DNA of 33,542 bases from assembly GCA_029862005.1 (NCBI GenBank), contig JAOTYD010000035.1:1-33542 (forward strand). The letters are read 5' to 3'. Position 1 is the first letter of the stretch; each line of letters opens with the position of its first letter. This stretch comes from Gammaproteobacteria bacterium. GTDB lineage: Bacteria; Pseudomonadota; Gammaproteobacteria; GCA-001735895. Positions 8,330-16,137 of this stretch are shown here, piece by piece. The translations under genes and the position numbers were made by a program. The notes beneath the pieces were generated by a model that saw nothing but the letters and a program-made list of their open reading frames with translations, was not told the origin of the DNA and searched no databases.

Positions 8330-8737
8330 ATGACACAAACTAGTGATAATCCGCGATCCCCGTTAAGACTGGCGGCGGCCTGGTATGTTATCGGCGCGAT
8401 CATGCTGCTCGGTGTTGCCGTGGCCTCACTGGTACCAGTGCCAGATATCGGGGTCAGTGACAAACTGTCGCACCTGGTGACTTACTTCTTGCTGGCAGGC
8501 TGGTTCAGTCTGTTGGCCGCCAACCGTATTACCCTGGGCTGGACCGTGATTGGCCTGATCGCGTACGGGATGTTAATCGAGCTGTTACAGGGCATGACGT
8601 CTTATCGCTACCCGGAGTGGGGCGATGTACTCGCTAACGGAATCGGTGTCCTGGCTGGCATCCTGCTGTATTTTTCGCCGCTGTCGCGGTTGCTCCGATT
8701 CGTCGACTCCAGGCTAGCTCGACTGTGGTTGCAATAG
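8330..8737 (+). CDS. VanZ-like family membrane protein
   Basis: The protein has 135 residues. It has about four transmembrane segments and the family pattern SDKLSHLVTYFLLAGWF, then GMLIELLQGMTSYRYPEWGDVLANGIGVLAG, where the E-L-x-Q and D-x-x-A-N-x-x-G elements are diagnostic. VanZ itself gives low-level teicoplanin resistance; the role of the chromosomal relatives is unknown, but following uppP suggests a cell-envelope setting. I start at the ATG at 8330, since the longer frame from 8165 overlaps uppP and lacks similarity. The last 24 bp overlap the convergent 3' end of cca. Confidence 0.85.
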   Translation: MTQTSDNPRSPLRLAAAWYVIGAIMLLGVAVASLVPVPDIGVSDKLSHLVTYFLLAGWFSLLAANRITLGWTVIGLIAYGMLIELLQGMTSYRYPEWGDVLANGIGVLAGILLYFSPLSRLLRFVDSRLARLWLQ

Positions 8738-9952
8738 CGCTTTTTCGTGTTCGATTAAGCGCAACCGTTCCGCCTGAATCGCCTGTCCCATGGCCTTGCC
8801 GGTGAGTCCTTGCTGCTGGATACCGGTGACATCAAGATGGCGCAGCTTGTCCGCAAGCTGCAACAGGAAGTCGGCCTGTCGGTAAGGGTCGTCTTCAGAT
8901 CCCGCGCGACCGCGAATATCGGCGCGGCAGGCATCGAGCATTTTTTGAAATCGCAGCGGCTTACGCATGCTGTCTGCCCTGGTAAATAACTTCAACAGGG
9001 TCGATGCTTTAAGCTCCATCGCACGGTGTACCAGGAGATGAAATTCGGTCGTAATCAGGGCAAGCTCGGTATGTGCCCGCGGAACCCGCCAGCGCTTGCA
9101 AAATGCCTTGACCGGCTTCTTGCCGCGCGCCTCGTGGCCACGGTGACTCGGTAACACCGAGGCGGGAGTTGTTGCTTTACCCAGGTCATGCATCAGCACG
9201 GCAAAGCGGGTTTCGTTATCGTGGTCGAGTGCGGCGCTCGCCTGCAGCGCCATCATGACATGCACACCGGTATCGATCTCGGGATGGTATTTCGCATTTT
9301 GCGGTACACCGAAGAGGGTATCAATCTCGGGAAACAGGCGTACCAGCACACCACAGTCACGCAGGCTGGTAAAGAATACAGCGGGATCTGCCTCGTCGAG
9401 TGCGCGCGATAATTCGGACCATACCCGTTCCGGCACCAGGGCATCGAGTTCGCCGGACTCGCCGATTTGCCGAATCAGGTCGCGCGTATCCTCGGCAACG
9501 GTAAAACCCAGTTTATGAAATCGCGCCGCGAAGCGGGCAACGCGCAGCACCCGCAGCGGATCTTCGACAAATGCATCAGAAACATGTCGCAGGATGCGGT
9601 CTTCGATGTCCTTTTGACCGCCGTACGGATCGACCAGGTTGCCCTGATCGTCTTCCGCCATCGCGTTGATGGTCAGATCACGACGTAGCAAGTCCTGCTC
9701 GATCGTGGTTGCCGGGTCGGCGCTGATCTCGAATCCTTTGTAACCCGGCGCCGTTTTGCGCTCGGTGCGAGCCAGCGCGTATTCCTGCTTGCTTTCGGGG
9801 TGCAGGAAGACCGGGAAATCCTTGCCGATCGCCTTGTAGCCGGCGACCTGCATCTGTTTTGCGGTGGCGCCGGTTACCACCCAGTCGATGTCGTTAACCG
9901 GCAGTCCGAGCAAGCGATCGCGTACACAACCGCCGACACGGTATACCTTCAC
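8714..9952 (-). CDS. cca: multifunctional CCA tRNA nucleotidyltransferase
   Basis: The protein has 412 residues, the same length as the E. coli enzyme. It adds or repairs the 3'-CCA end of tRNAs. The N-terminal nucleotidyltransferase domain has VGGCVRDRLLGLPVNDIDWVV with the metal-binding D-x-D, then RRDLTINAMAED and DPLRVLRVARFAARF. A C-terminal HD phosphohydrolase domain is marked by LMHDLGKATTP and HRGHEARG, typical of gammaproteobacterial Cca with extra phosphatase activities. It is the last gene of a coupled unit rhlB, NDUFA9-like, cca, with a 4-bp overlap upstream. Confidence 0.96.
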   Translation of the reverse strand: MKVYRVGGCVRDRLLGLPVNDIDWVVTGATAKQMQVAGYKAIGKDFPVFLHPESKQEYALARTERKTAPGYKGFEISADPATTIEQDLLRRDLTINAMAEDDQGNLVDPYGGQKDIEDRILRHVSDAFVEDPLRVLRVARFAARFHKLGFTVAEDTRDLIRQIGESGELDALVPERVWSELSRALDEADPAVFFTSLRDCGVLVRLFPEIDTLFGVPQNAKYHPEIDTGVHVMMALQASAALDHDNETRFAVLMHDLGKATTPASVLPSHRGHEARGKKPVKAFCKRWRVPRAHTELALITTEFHLLVHRAMELKASTLLKLFTRADSMRKPLRFQKMLDACRADIRGRAGSEDDPYRQADFLLQLADKLRHLDVTGIQQQGLTGKAMGQAIQAERLRLIEHEKALLQPQSS

Positions 9953-10917
9953 AGATGGTCCTCGGGGTTGCCGGGTTGTGGGTATTCCTTGCGGAAACTG
10001 TCATAGTTGCGCTTGTTACCGAACATGGCTGGCAAACCCTTGAGGTACTGGCGCAGGCTGGTTTCGCAGAGATCGCCATCGTCGCAAACATTATCGGTCT
10101 GCAATGAGCGGTAATTATCCATGGTAAACAACTTGCCGGGCAGATTCTGCAGAATCAGTGCCTGCAAGCGCGATAGCCCGTTGCTCAGCGGCATGACGCG
10201 AACCGGGAGCTGCAACGTGTCGATGATTAACTCGAGGATCTGGCGTAACGTAAAAACCTCGGGTCCGCAAACCGTATAGCGTTTGGCACATGTTTCCCGG
10301 TTATCGATCGCGTTGACCATTTTTTCGACCAGGTCACCGACGTAGACCGGGGCCAGTTTGCTATTGGGGCAGGCGAGGGGGAAGTAACCGAAGAACAGTT
10401 TCAATATGCCGGCAAACCGGTTGATGAAATCGTCGTCCTTGCCAAACACGACCGAGGGTTGGAAACTGGTTACGTTCAGACCCCGCTGGCCAAAAGTGTG
10501 TAACAGGTTTTCACCCTCGCCCTTGGAGCGAAGGTAGAGGCTACTGCCGGTTGCCTGGTTAGCGCCGAGCGCGCTCACGTGCAACAGGCGTTTGATACCG
10601 GCTTCGCTGCAGGCTTCGACGACGGCCTTGATAAAATCAACGTGGTAGCGACGAAAATCACCCTTGCGCCGTTCATTCAGAATACCGACCAGGTTAATAA
10701 CGGCCTGCTGCCCTTCGCAGAGATTTTTTAATTCATTGCTGTCGGTAATGCTGGCTTCCAGCATGCGAATATTGGGGTGTACCAGCAGCGCACGATTTCG
10801 ATGCGGCCTGCGACTGGGTACGGTGACCTGCCAACCCCGATTAGCGAGCGCAAACGCCAGATGTTTGCCGATAAATCCGCTGCCGCCGAGCAATAGTATA
10901 TTGCGTTTATTACTCAT
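9949..10917 (-). CDS. NAD(P)-binding protein, complex I NDUFA9-like atypical SDR
   Basis: The protein has 322 residues. It begins SNKRNILLLGGSGFIGKHLAFALANRG, a Rossmann G-x-x-G-x-x-G with the spacing of the extended/atypical SDR group, followed by VTVPSRRPHRNR, VINLVGILNERRKGDF and RLLHVSALGANQATGSSLYLRSKGEGE. The Y-x-x-x-K pair survives as YLRSK. The family resembles mitochondrial NDUFA9 and ubiquinone-related NAD(P)-binding proteins; the bacterial function is not defined. Both ends overlap neighbours by 4 bp (rhlB upstream, cca downstream), so its synthesis should be coupled to RNA-metabolism genes. Confidence 0.88.
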   Translation of the reverse strand: MSNKRNILLLGGSGFIGKHLAFALANRGWQVTVPSRRPHRNRALLVHPNIRMLEASITDSNELKNLCEGQQAVINLVGILNERRKGDFRRYHVDFIKAVVEACSEAGIKRLLHVSALGANQATGSSLYLRSKGEGENLLHTFGQRGLNVTSFQPSVVFGKDDDFINRFAGILKLFFGYFPLACPNSKLAPVYVGDLVEKMVNAIDNRETCAKRYTVCGPEVFTLRQILELIIDTLQLPVRVMPLSNGLSRLQALILQNLPGKLFTMDNYRSLQTDNVCDDGDLCETSLRQYLKGLPAMFGNKRNYDSFRKEYPQPGNPEDHL

Positions 10918-12212
10918 ACCGCCTTTTTTCTGTTTTGATTATGGTGACGCGGTGGTCGCTTTTTGTGCTTGTGGCGCTGTGGTTTACCGCTGCCGGGCTT
11001 CGGCTTTAATCGGCCACCTTTCATTTTAATCGGGGGTTTTGGCTTGATCAGCAGATCGTTACTGATCGACATGGTGGGAATAGGGCGTCGAGTGTAGGCC
11101 TCGATATCGATAAGGTTCATTGCAAGGTCTTCACAGGCAAAGCTGATCGCGACACCCGATTTACCGGCTCGCGCGGTGCGCCCTACCCGATGCACGTAGT
11201 CTTCGCCGAGTTCCGGCAGGTCATAGTTGAATACATGCGTGACGTCGGGAATATGCAATCCACGCGAGGCGACATCGGTCGCCACCAGGATCGAATATTC
11301 GCCATCGTGGAATTTCTTCAGCAGCGACTCGCGCTTGTTTTGATGGATGTCCCCGGAAATGATCGCGGCCGAAATGCCGTTACCCTGCAGGTATTCCCAG
11401 ATGCGAATCGTGGCATGCTTGGTGTTGGCAAAGATGATGCTGCGCTGCGGCTGCAGTTTCTTTATCAGGCCCAGCAACAGGGGTATCTTTTCATGATTGG
11501 CCGGGTGGTAAACGCTTTGTTCGATCCGGTCCACCGTGGGCGAGTCAGCATCGATCTTGATCAATTGTGCCTGGTTCATATGCTCGTAGGCGAGCTCCAT
11601 CACTTTTTGTGCCATGGTCGCCGAAAACAGCATGTTGAGACGCTTTTCGGGCTCGGGCAGGCGTCTTAGCATGAAGCGCACGTCGGCAATGAAACCCATA
11701 TCAAACATGCGATCGGCCTCGTCGAGCACCATCGCTTCAACGGCCTTGAAGTCGAATAATCGCTGTTTAAAGAAATCGATCAGGCGCCCAGGGGTGCCGA
11801 TCAGGATATCTACCGGCTCGTCGAATTGACGCTTTTGTTGTTCGTAGGCCTTGCCACCGTAGCAGATCGCAAGCCTGAGCGGTAAATTGCGCAGCAGTCT
11901 TTCCGCATCCTTGTGGATTTGAATGGCCAACTCGCGCGTCGGTGCCAGGATTAAAGTGCGGGGTTTGCCCGGGGCCGTCGCGGGTTTGTCCGAGTGCAGG
12001 ATCCGCTGCGCACAGGCGAGCAGAAATGCCAGTGTCTTGCCGGTGCCGGTCTGTGCCTGTCCGGAGACATCTTTACCTGACAGTAGCAGGGGTAGTGCTT
12101 GCTGCTGTATCGGGGTGCAGTAAACCATATCGATCTCTGCGAGTGCATCGAGCAAGCGTTGGTCGAGCGCCAGTGAGCTGAACTGCTGCTCGGTTAAGTG
12201 TTGTTGCCCCAT
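10914..12212 (-). CDS. rhlB: ATP-dependent DEAD-box RNA helicase RhlB
   Basis: The protein has 432 residues. RhlB unwinds RNA for the degradosome in E. coli. Motifs in order: Q motif YCTPIQQQALP (31-41), motif I AQTGTGKT (53-60), PTRELAIQ, GTPGRL, DEAD, SAT, FANTKH, ATDVASRGLHIPDVTHVFNYD, and motif VI HRVGRTARAG. The linkage to trxA and rho is as in E. coli, which supports RhlB over RhlE or SrmB. The C-terminal tail (about 395-432) is very rich in Lys, Arg and Pro and is probably disordered and RNA-binding. It is the first gene of a coupled three-gene unit and is divergent from trxA. Confidence 0.93.
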   Translation of the reverse strand: MGQQHLTEQQFSSLALDQRLLDALAEIDMVYCTPIQQQALPLLLSGKDVSGQAQTGTGKTLAFLLACAQRILHSDKPATAPGKPRTLILAPTRELAIQIHKDAERLLRNLPLRLAICYGGKAYEQQKRQFDEPVDILIGTPGRLIDFFKQRLFDFKAVEAMVLDEADRMFDMGFIADVRFMLRRLPEPEKRLNMLFSATMAQKVMELAYEHMNQAQLIKIDADSPTVDRIEQSVYHPANHEKIPLLLGLIKKLQPQRSIIFANTKHATIRIWEYLQGNGISAAIISGDIHQNKRESLLKKFHDGEYSILVATDVASRGLHIPDVTHVFNYDLPELGEDYVHRVGRTARAGKSGVAISFACEDLAMNLIDIEAYTRRPIPTMSISNDLLIKPKPPIKMKGGRLKPKPGSGKPQRHKHKKRPPRHHNQNRKKAV

Positions 12213-12287
12213 GCTATCGCGTATTCTCTCAGGTTAAATGCTTAATCGGAGTATGGTAGCAAATTGCATGAAAACCTGCGCTGTGAT

Positions 12288-12315
12288 TTGAAAAAGCTGA
12301 TTTCGATCCCCATAT
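12288..12315 (+). promoter_or_regulatory. candidate RpoH (sigma-32) promoter of trxA
   Basis: TTGAAA at 12288-12293, a 14-nt spacer, then CCCCATAT at 12308-12315, a near-perfect RpoH -10 element. The start site would be near 12322, leaving a leader of about 110 nt before the trxA GTG. It lies in the 222-bp divergent region between rhlB and trxA. The match is stronger than the one before hsp20. It is a motif call only. Confidence 0.6.
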
Positions 12316-12434
12316 CTAGAATCAGGGCAGGCGGATTCCTAGCATTTTTTCGCCACATTTGCATTATTGACAGTTAAAACTGATACGACTAAATTGTTGG
12401 TCCACTTGATTAAGCCATGGGGCTGGAGACACGC

Positions 12435-12761
12435 GTGAGTGAGAAAATTGTATACCTTTCGGATGAAAGCTTTGAGTCGGATGTGCTGCAGGCAGATCAA
12501 CCAGTGCTCGTTGACTACTGGGCGGAATGGTGTGGACCCTGCAAGATGATTGCTCCGATCCTGGAAGAGATAGCCGATGAATACGACGGTCGACTCACCG
12601 TAGCCAAGCTCAATATCGACGACAATGCCAATACCCCACCCAAGTATGGCATTCGCGGTATCCCGACACTGATGCTGTTCAAGGGTGGCGCTGTCGAGGC
12701 GACCAAGGTCGGCGCATTGTCGAAATCCCAGCTAACCGCCTTCCTGGACAGTAATATATAG
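12435..12761 (+). CDS. trxA: thioredoxin 1
   Basis: The protein has 108 residues against 109 in E. coli TrxA. It is the cytoplasmic dithiol reductant for ribonucleotide reductase, PAPS reductase and others. The active site WCGPC sits with cysteines at 33 and 36, the cis-Pro is in [11 protein letters not shown], and the N-terminus [17 protein letters not shown] aligns with the E. coli start. I choose the GTG at 12435 because GGAGA lies 6 nt upstream and the homologous N-terminus begins here; the ATG at 12417 would add six residues. It lies between rhlB (divergent) and rho (same direction), the usual gammaproteobacterial order. Confidence 0.96.
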   Translation: MSEKIVYLSDESFESDVLQADQPVLVDYWAEWCGPCKMIAPILEEIADEYDGRLTVAKLNIDDNANTPPKYGIRGIPTLMLFKGGAVEATKVGALSKSQLTAFLDSNI

Positions 12762-12792
12762 TCGCTCACAGCCCCTGAAATGATTGAAAAAA

Positions 12793-12818
12793 GGGTCGTT
12801 GATTGAGGTAGACGACCC
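12793..12818 (-). terminator. hairpin in trxA-rho gap with a T-run on the minus side
   Basis: GGGTCGT (12793-12799), 12-nt loop, ACGACCC (12812-12818): a perfect 7-bp stem. Read on the plus strand it is followed by TGAATTA, which is not U-rich. Read on the minus strand the stem is followed directly by TTTTTTC, so it is shaped as an intrinsic terminator for transcription coming from inside rho towards trxA. No minus-strand gene is present to need it, so it may stop antisense transcription or only act as a 3' stabiliser of trxA mRNA. Confidence 0.5.
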
Positions 12819-12888
12819 TGAATTACTGTGCTAACCTCTTCTTGATCGTTGCCGTATCTCCGCGGCATTCTTGACCAAAAAAACAAAT

Positions 12889-12918
12889 ACATTTCCTGAC
12901 ATTTCCTGACATTACCTA
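12889..12918 (+). repeat. 10-bp tandem repeat in the rho leader
   Basis: ACATTTCCTG is repeated twice exactly (12889-12898 and 12899-12908) and followed by a partial third copy, ACATTACCTA. The array ends about 53 nt before the rho start. It is C-rich and unstructured on the RNA, as a Rho-binding leader would be. Rho is autoregulated in E. coli by attenuation in its leader; whether these repeats take part is inference. Confidence 0.6.
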
Positions 12919-12971
12919 TAGGCCGTCCTGACGTCTTTATTCCCCAACCCTGCATATAGGGCACTCTCAAA

Positions 12972-14228
12972 ATGAATCTAAACGAGCTCAAGCAACATAC
13001 CGTCCCCGACTTAATCGAAACTTTGAAATCAATGGGTGGTGACCACTCGGCGCGCATGCGACGCCAGGACATCATCTTTAGCATCCTAAAGTCCCAGGCC
13101 AAGAAGGGCGAAGATATCTTCAGTGAAGGGGTACTGGAAATCCTGCAGGACGGATTTGGATTTTTGCGGTCTGCCGACAGTTCGTACTTGGCCGGCCCGG
13201 ACGATATCTACGTGTCGCCAAGCCAGATCAGGCGCTTCAACCTGCGCACCGGCGATACCGTCAGTGGCAAGATCAGGCCACCGAAAGACAACGAGCGTTA
13301 CTTTGCCCTGTTAAAGGTCGACCAGATCAATTTTGACCTGCCGGAAAACGTCAAGCACAAGGTTTTGTTTGAAAACCTGACCCCGCTGCACCCCAATTCC
13401 CGCATGGTGCTTGAGCGCGGAAACGGCAGCACCGAGGATATTACCGCGCGGATTATCGACCTGGTGTCGCCCATTGGTAAGGGTCAACGAGGCCTGGTGG
13501 TATCGCCGCCGAAAGCGGGCAAGACATTGATGCTGCAGAACATCGCCCAGAGTATTGCGAGCAACCATCCCGAGTGCTACCTGATCGTTCTGTTGATCGA
13601 CGAACGTCCCGAGGAAGTCACCGAGATGGAACGCATGGTCAAGGGTGAAGTGGTGGCCTCGACTTTTGATGAACCGGCCAGTCGCCATGTCCAGGTCGCC
13701 GAAATGGTCATCGAAAAAGCCAAGCGCCTGGTTGAGCACAAGCGAGATGTTGTCATCCTGCTGGACTCGATAACGCGCCTGGCCCGTGCCTATAACACCA
13801 CGATACCCTCTTCCGGAAAGGTTCTTACCGGTGGTGTCGATGCGCATGCACTGCATCGCCCGAAACGTTTTTTTGGTGCGGCGCGAAATATTGAAGAAGG
13901 CGGTAGCCTGACGATACTTGCAACCGCGCTGATTGAAACCGGTTCCAAGATGGATGAAGTCATTTACGAAGAATTCAAGGGTACCGGTAACATGGAAATT
14001 CACCTCGATCGACGTATTGCTGAAAAACGCGTATTCCCGGCGATCAACATCAACCGCTCCGGTACCCGCCGCGAAGAACTTTTGATCGATCAGGAGGAAC
14101 TGCAAAAAGTCTGGATCCTGCGTAAATTTCTGCACTCGATGGATGAGATTGAGGCGATGGAATTTGTGCTCGGACGCATGCAATCCAGCAAGACCAACCT
14201 GGAATTCTTCGATCAAATGAAGAAATAG
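12972..14228 (+). CDS. rho: transcription termination factor Rho
   Basis: The protein has 418 residues (419 in E. coli). Hexameric RNA-dependent ATPase that ends transcription. The N-terminal [16 protein letters not shown] helix bundle is followed by the RNA-binding cold-shock fold with DGFGFLRS, then Walker [13 protein letters not shown], the catalytic [12 protein letters not shown], Walker [18 protein letters not shown], the Q-loop TGGVDAHAL and the R-loop GTGNMEI. The ribosome site is weak (AGGG 12 nt before the ATG), which fits a tightly controlled gene. A DNA glycosylase gene follows after 7 bp. Confidence 0.98.
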   Translation: MNLNELKQHTVPDLIETLKSMGGDHSARMRRQDIIFSILKSQAKKGEDIFSEGVLEILQDGFGFLRSADSSYLAGPDDIYVSPSQIRRFNLRTGDTVSGKIRPPKDNERYFALLKVDQINFDLPENVKHKVLFENLTPLHPNSRMVLERGNGSTEDITARIIDLVSPIGKGQRGLVVSPPKAGKTLMLQNIAQSIASNHPECYLIVLLIDERPEEVTEMERMVKGEVVASTFDEPASRHVQVAEMVIEKAKRLVEHKRDVVILLDSITRLARAYNTTIPSSGKVLTGGVDAHALHRPKRFFGAARNIEEGGSLTILATALIETGSKMDEVIYEEFKGTGNMEIHLDRRIAEKRVFPAININRSGTRREELLIDQEELQKVWILRKFLHSMDEIEAMEFVLGRMQSSKTNLEFFDQMKK

Positions 14229-14235
14229 GTGTCGC

Positions 14236-14745
14236 GTGACCCGGGTTCGATCGTTTGAACCGATTATTGGTCGCCGTCCCCGAATCCTGATTCTCGGCAG
14301 TATGCCCGGCGTGGCTTCACTTGAAGCCATCCAGTATTATGCGCATCCGCGCAATGCATTCTGGCCGATCATGAGCGAATTGTTTGGTATCGATCATCGG
14401 GCCGATTACGAAGCGCGCGTGGCCGAGCTTACTAAGCAGCCGCTGATACTCTGGGATACCCTGCAGGCCTGTCAACGACCCGGCAGTCTCGATTCGAATA
14501 TTGATGTCAAAACGGCAAGTGCCAATGATTTTGCTGCTTTGCTGCAACGATTTCCCGGGATTCGTGCAATCCTGTTCAATGGTGCAACTTCTGAAAGGTA
14601 TTTCAGGCAGCTGGTGCTGCCGACTTTGCCGACAACACTCGAACTGGCGCTTTTGCGGATGCCATCCACCAGTCCGGCACACGCGGGGATGAGCTTTGAA
14701 CAAAAGCTTGCCGCCTGGCGTCAACTGCTTGATTTTATTGGCTAG
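14236..14745 (+). CDS. DNA-deoxyinosine glycosylase, uracil-DNA glycosylase superfamily
   Basis: The protein has 169 residues. It resembles UDG family 6 enzymes that remove hypoxanthine (deaminated adenine) from DNA. Seen: ILILGSMPGVASLEAIQYYAHPRNAFWPIM, with the G-S-x-P-G and Y-Y-x-x-P-x-N-x-F-W motif diagnostic of this branch, ILFNGATSERYF, and MPSTSPAHAG as the DNA-intercalating motif. It starts with GTG, 7 bp after the rho stop, so it is probably cotranscribed with rho. The stop overlaps the convergent peptidase gene by 4 bp. The alternative is a mismatch-specific (Mug-like) glycosylase. Confidence 0.85.
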   Translation: MTRVRSFEPIIGRRPRILILGSMPGVASLEAIQYYAHPRNAFWPIMSELFGIDHRADYEARVAELTKQPLILWDTLQACQRPGSLDSNIDVKTASANDFAALLQRFPGIRAILFNGATSERYFRQLVLPTLPTTLELALLRMPSTSPAHAGMSFEQKLAAWRQLLDFIG

Positions 14746-15686
14746 GACTTGAGCAGTTTTTTACGCACGTGTGCCATCGGCGCATCATCGTTGTAAACCA
14801 CCTGGTCGTTTTGGAGGCTTACCCCGAGCGATGTCCACAATGCGTCCAGATCAACCGGGTAGGGGTCTGCTTTCGTCTTCAGGTATAAAGGCACGAGAAC
14901 GTCGAGACCAATAGCACGATCGGCCGATTCAAATACTTCCATCGCACTCGAACTGGCATGCATGGACAGGCCGGCGTCGAGAATTCCACGCAGTGCATCA
15001 CGCAGGCTCAGGCGGTTATCGGACAGTTTTCGGATTTCGATATCGGCGAGCATGCAGAAGATGGCACCACCCCAGTAGGTGCGTCCCCAGGTAGGGGTTC
15101 GGTCCAGTCCGCGGTCCCCGTTTTTGGGCAGCCCCTGTGGCATACGGTTAATGAAACCGTTCCAGACAAATTCCTCGCTCAGATGCCCTTGTTGCGCGCG
15201 CGCAATCGACTCGACATAGGTCGCGAGCCCCTCGAGCCACCAGCGATGGGCATAGGGCACGTCGGCCATCGCCAGGTGGACCATTTCATGCACCAAGATC
15301 CAGTCCTTGCGCAGCATCGCCGGCGTAATATTTTCACCCACCACGATACGCATTGAGGGTGAATCGCCACCGAAGGCCTGGCCGAAGCGCACCGTATGAC
15401 CATCTGTCACTTGCAGATCGATGTGCACGTTTGTTACCGGAAAGCGGCCATAGTATTGATGCACGGTTTTGGATGAGTAGAGGACCCACTCGAGCAACAT
15501 GTCCTTCTTGCCGCGTAACACGCGATCACGGATTTCGACGCTAATATGGCTACCATCGATGTTGAAGGCAAATTCTGTATCACTGACGGTTTCAATTTCT
15601 GGCTCGGCCGCGTATAGCACGCCTGAGTAAACCAGCAGCAAGATAAGCAGCGGTTTCACGAAGACTCCCGTTATTATTTTATTCAT
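14742..15686 (-). CDS. secreted gluzincin-like metallopeptidase (peptidase MA type)
   Basis: The protein has 314 residues. Residues 1-27 form a signal peptide (MNKIITGVFVKPLLILLLVYSGVLYAAE), so it acts in the envelope or outside. The zinc site is HEMVH, with His133, Glu134 and His137, and a likely third ligand Glu152 in WWLEGLATYVES, the gluzincin arrangement. The rest (a beta-rich N-terminus, an AFGGDSPSMRIVVGE stretch) has no further known domain. The substrate is unknown. It is monocistronic and convergent with the glycosylase gene. Confidence 0.8.
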   Translation of the reverse strand: MNKIITGVFVKPLLILLLVYSGVLYAAEPEIETVSDTEFAFNIDGSHISVEIRDRVLRGKKDMLLEWVLYSSKTVHQYYGRFPVTNVHIDLQVTDGHTVRFGQAFGGDSPSMRIVVGENITPAMLRKDWILVHEMVHLAMADVPYAHRWWLEGLATYVESIARAQQGHLSEEFVWNGFINRMPQGLPKNGDRGLDRTPTWGRTYWGGAIFCMLADIEIRKLSDNRLSLRDALRGILDAGLSMHASSSAMEVFESADRAIGLDVLVPLYLKTKADPYPVDLDALWTSLGVSLQNDQVVYNDDAPMAHVRKKLLKS

Positions 15687-15713
15687 TCTGTGACTTCACC
15701 GGGTGACAAAGGT

Positions 15714-16127
15714 TCATTCGTCGGGACCCTGTTCTTTATGCTGCGCATTCAAACCCGCATCATACCAGCCGGCGCGGTCCCGCCAGAAAATATTATCTTC
15801 CGGCTCGATACCCGGTTCCTGGCTCAGGGATCCGGCGGGAATAACCAGCTTGCCGCTTTTAAGGCTGGTGTAAGGCACCAGCGAACCGCAATGGGTACAA
15901 AAACATTTCGATATAACACCAGGTTTATCAGGGGTGTAACGTTTGATCAGCTCCTCCCCGGCAAGCCATTCGATGCGATCGGCACTGGTGAAAATATTGG
16001 CTGCATGGGCCGTGCCGGTGGAGCGCCGGCACTGACTGCAGTGGCAGAGATGGAACTCGTCGAAGGGTCCGGTGACCTGGTACTGGACCTGTCCGCACAG
16101 ACAGGCGCCTTTTAGCGGTTGATTCAT
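15714..16127 (-). CDS. GFA/CENP-V family zinc-binding protein
   Basis: The protein has 137 residues from the ATG at 16125-16127, preceded by GAGGGTG at about 7 nt. Family zinc sites are intact: GACLCGQVQYQV, HLCHCSQCRRSTGTAHAANIF and KCFCTHCGSLVPY. These proteins share the fold of glutathione-dependent formaldehyde-activating enzyme (Gfa), but most have no proven substrate. It follows the aminotransferase by 10 bp on the same strand and is likely cotranscribed. A plus-strand frame at 15690-16115 is its shadow. Confidence 0.9.
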   Translation of the reverse strand: MNQPLKGACLCGQVQYQVTGPFDEFHLCHCSQCRRSTGTAHAANIFTSADRIEWLAGEELIKRYTPDKPGVISKCFCTHCGSLVPYTSLKSGKLVIPAGSLSQEPGIEPEDNIFWRDRAGWYDAGLNAQHKEQGPDE

Positions 16128-16137
16128 TTTGACACCC

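Noticed and set aside
12515-13102. 195-residue minus-strand frame over trxA and the rho leader
   Set aside because: Covers trxA in antisense and the rho start; no recognisable motif, although it would be the only possible user of the minus-facing terminator at 12787-12818.
13311-14330. 339-residue minus-strand frame across rho and the glycosylase start
   Set aside because: It is opposite to rho, which is certain from its motifs; no domain is visible in the antisense product.
15690-16115. 141-residue plus-strand frame
   Set aside because: Antisense of the GFA gene, whose zinc motifs and ribosome site are clear.
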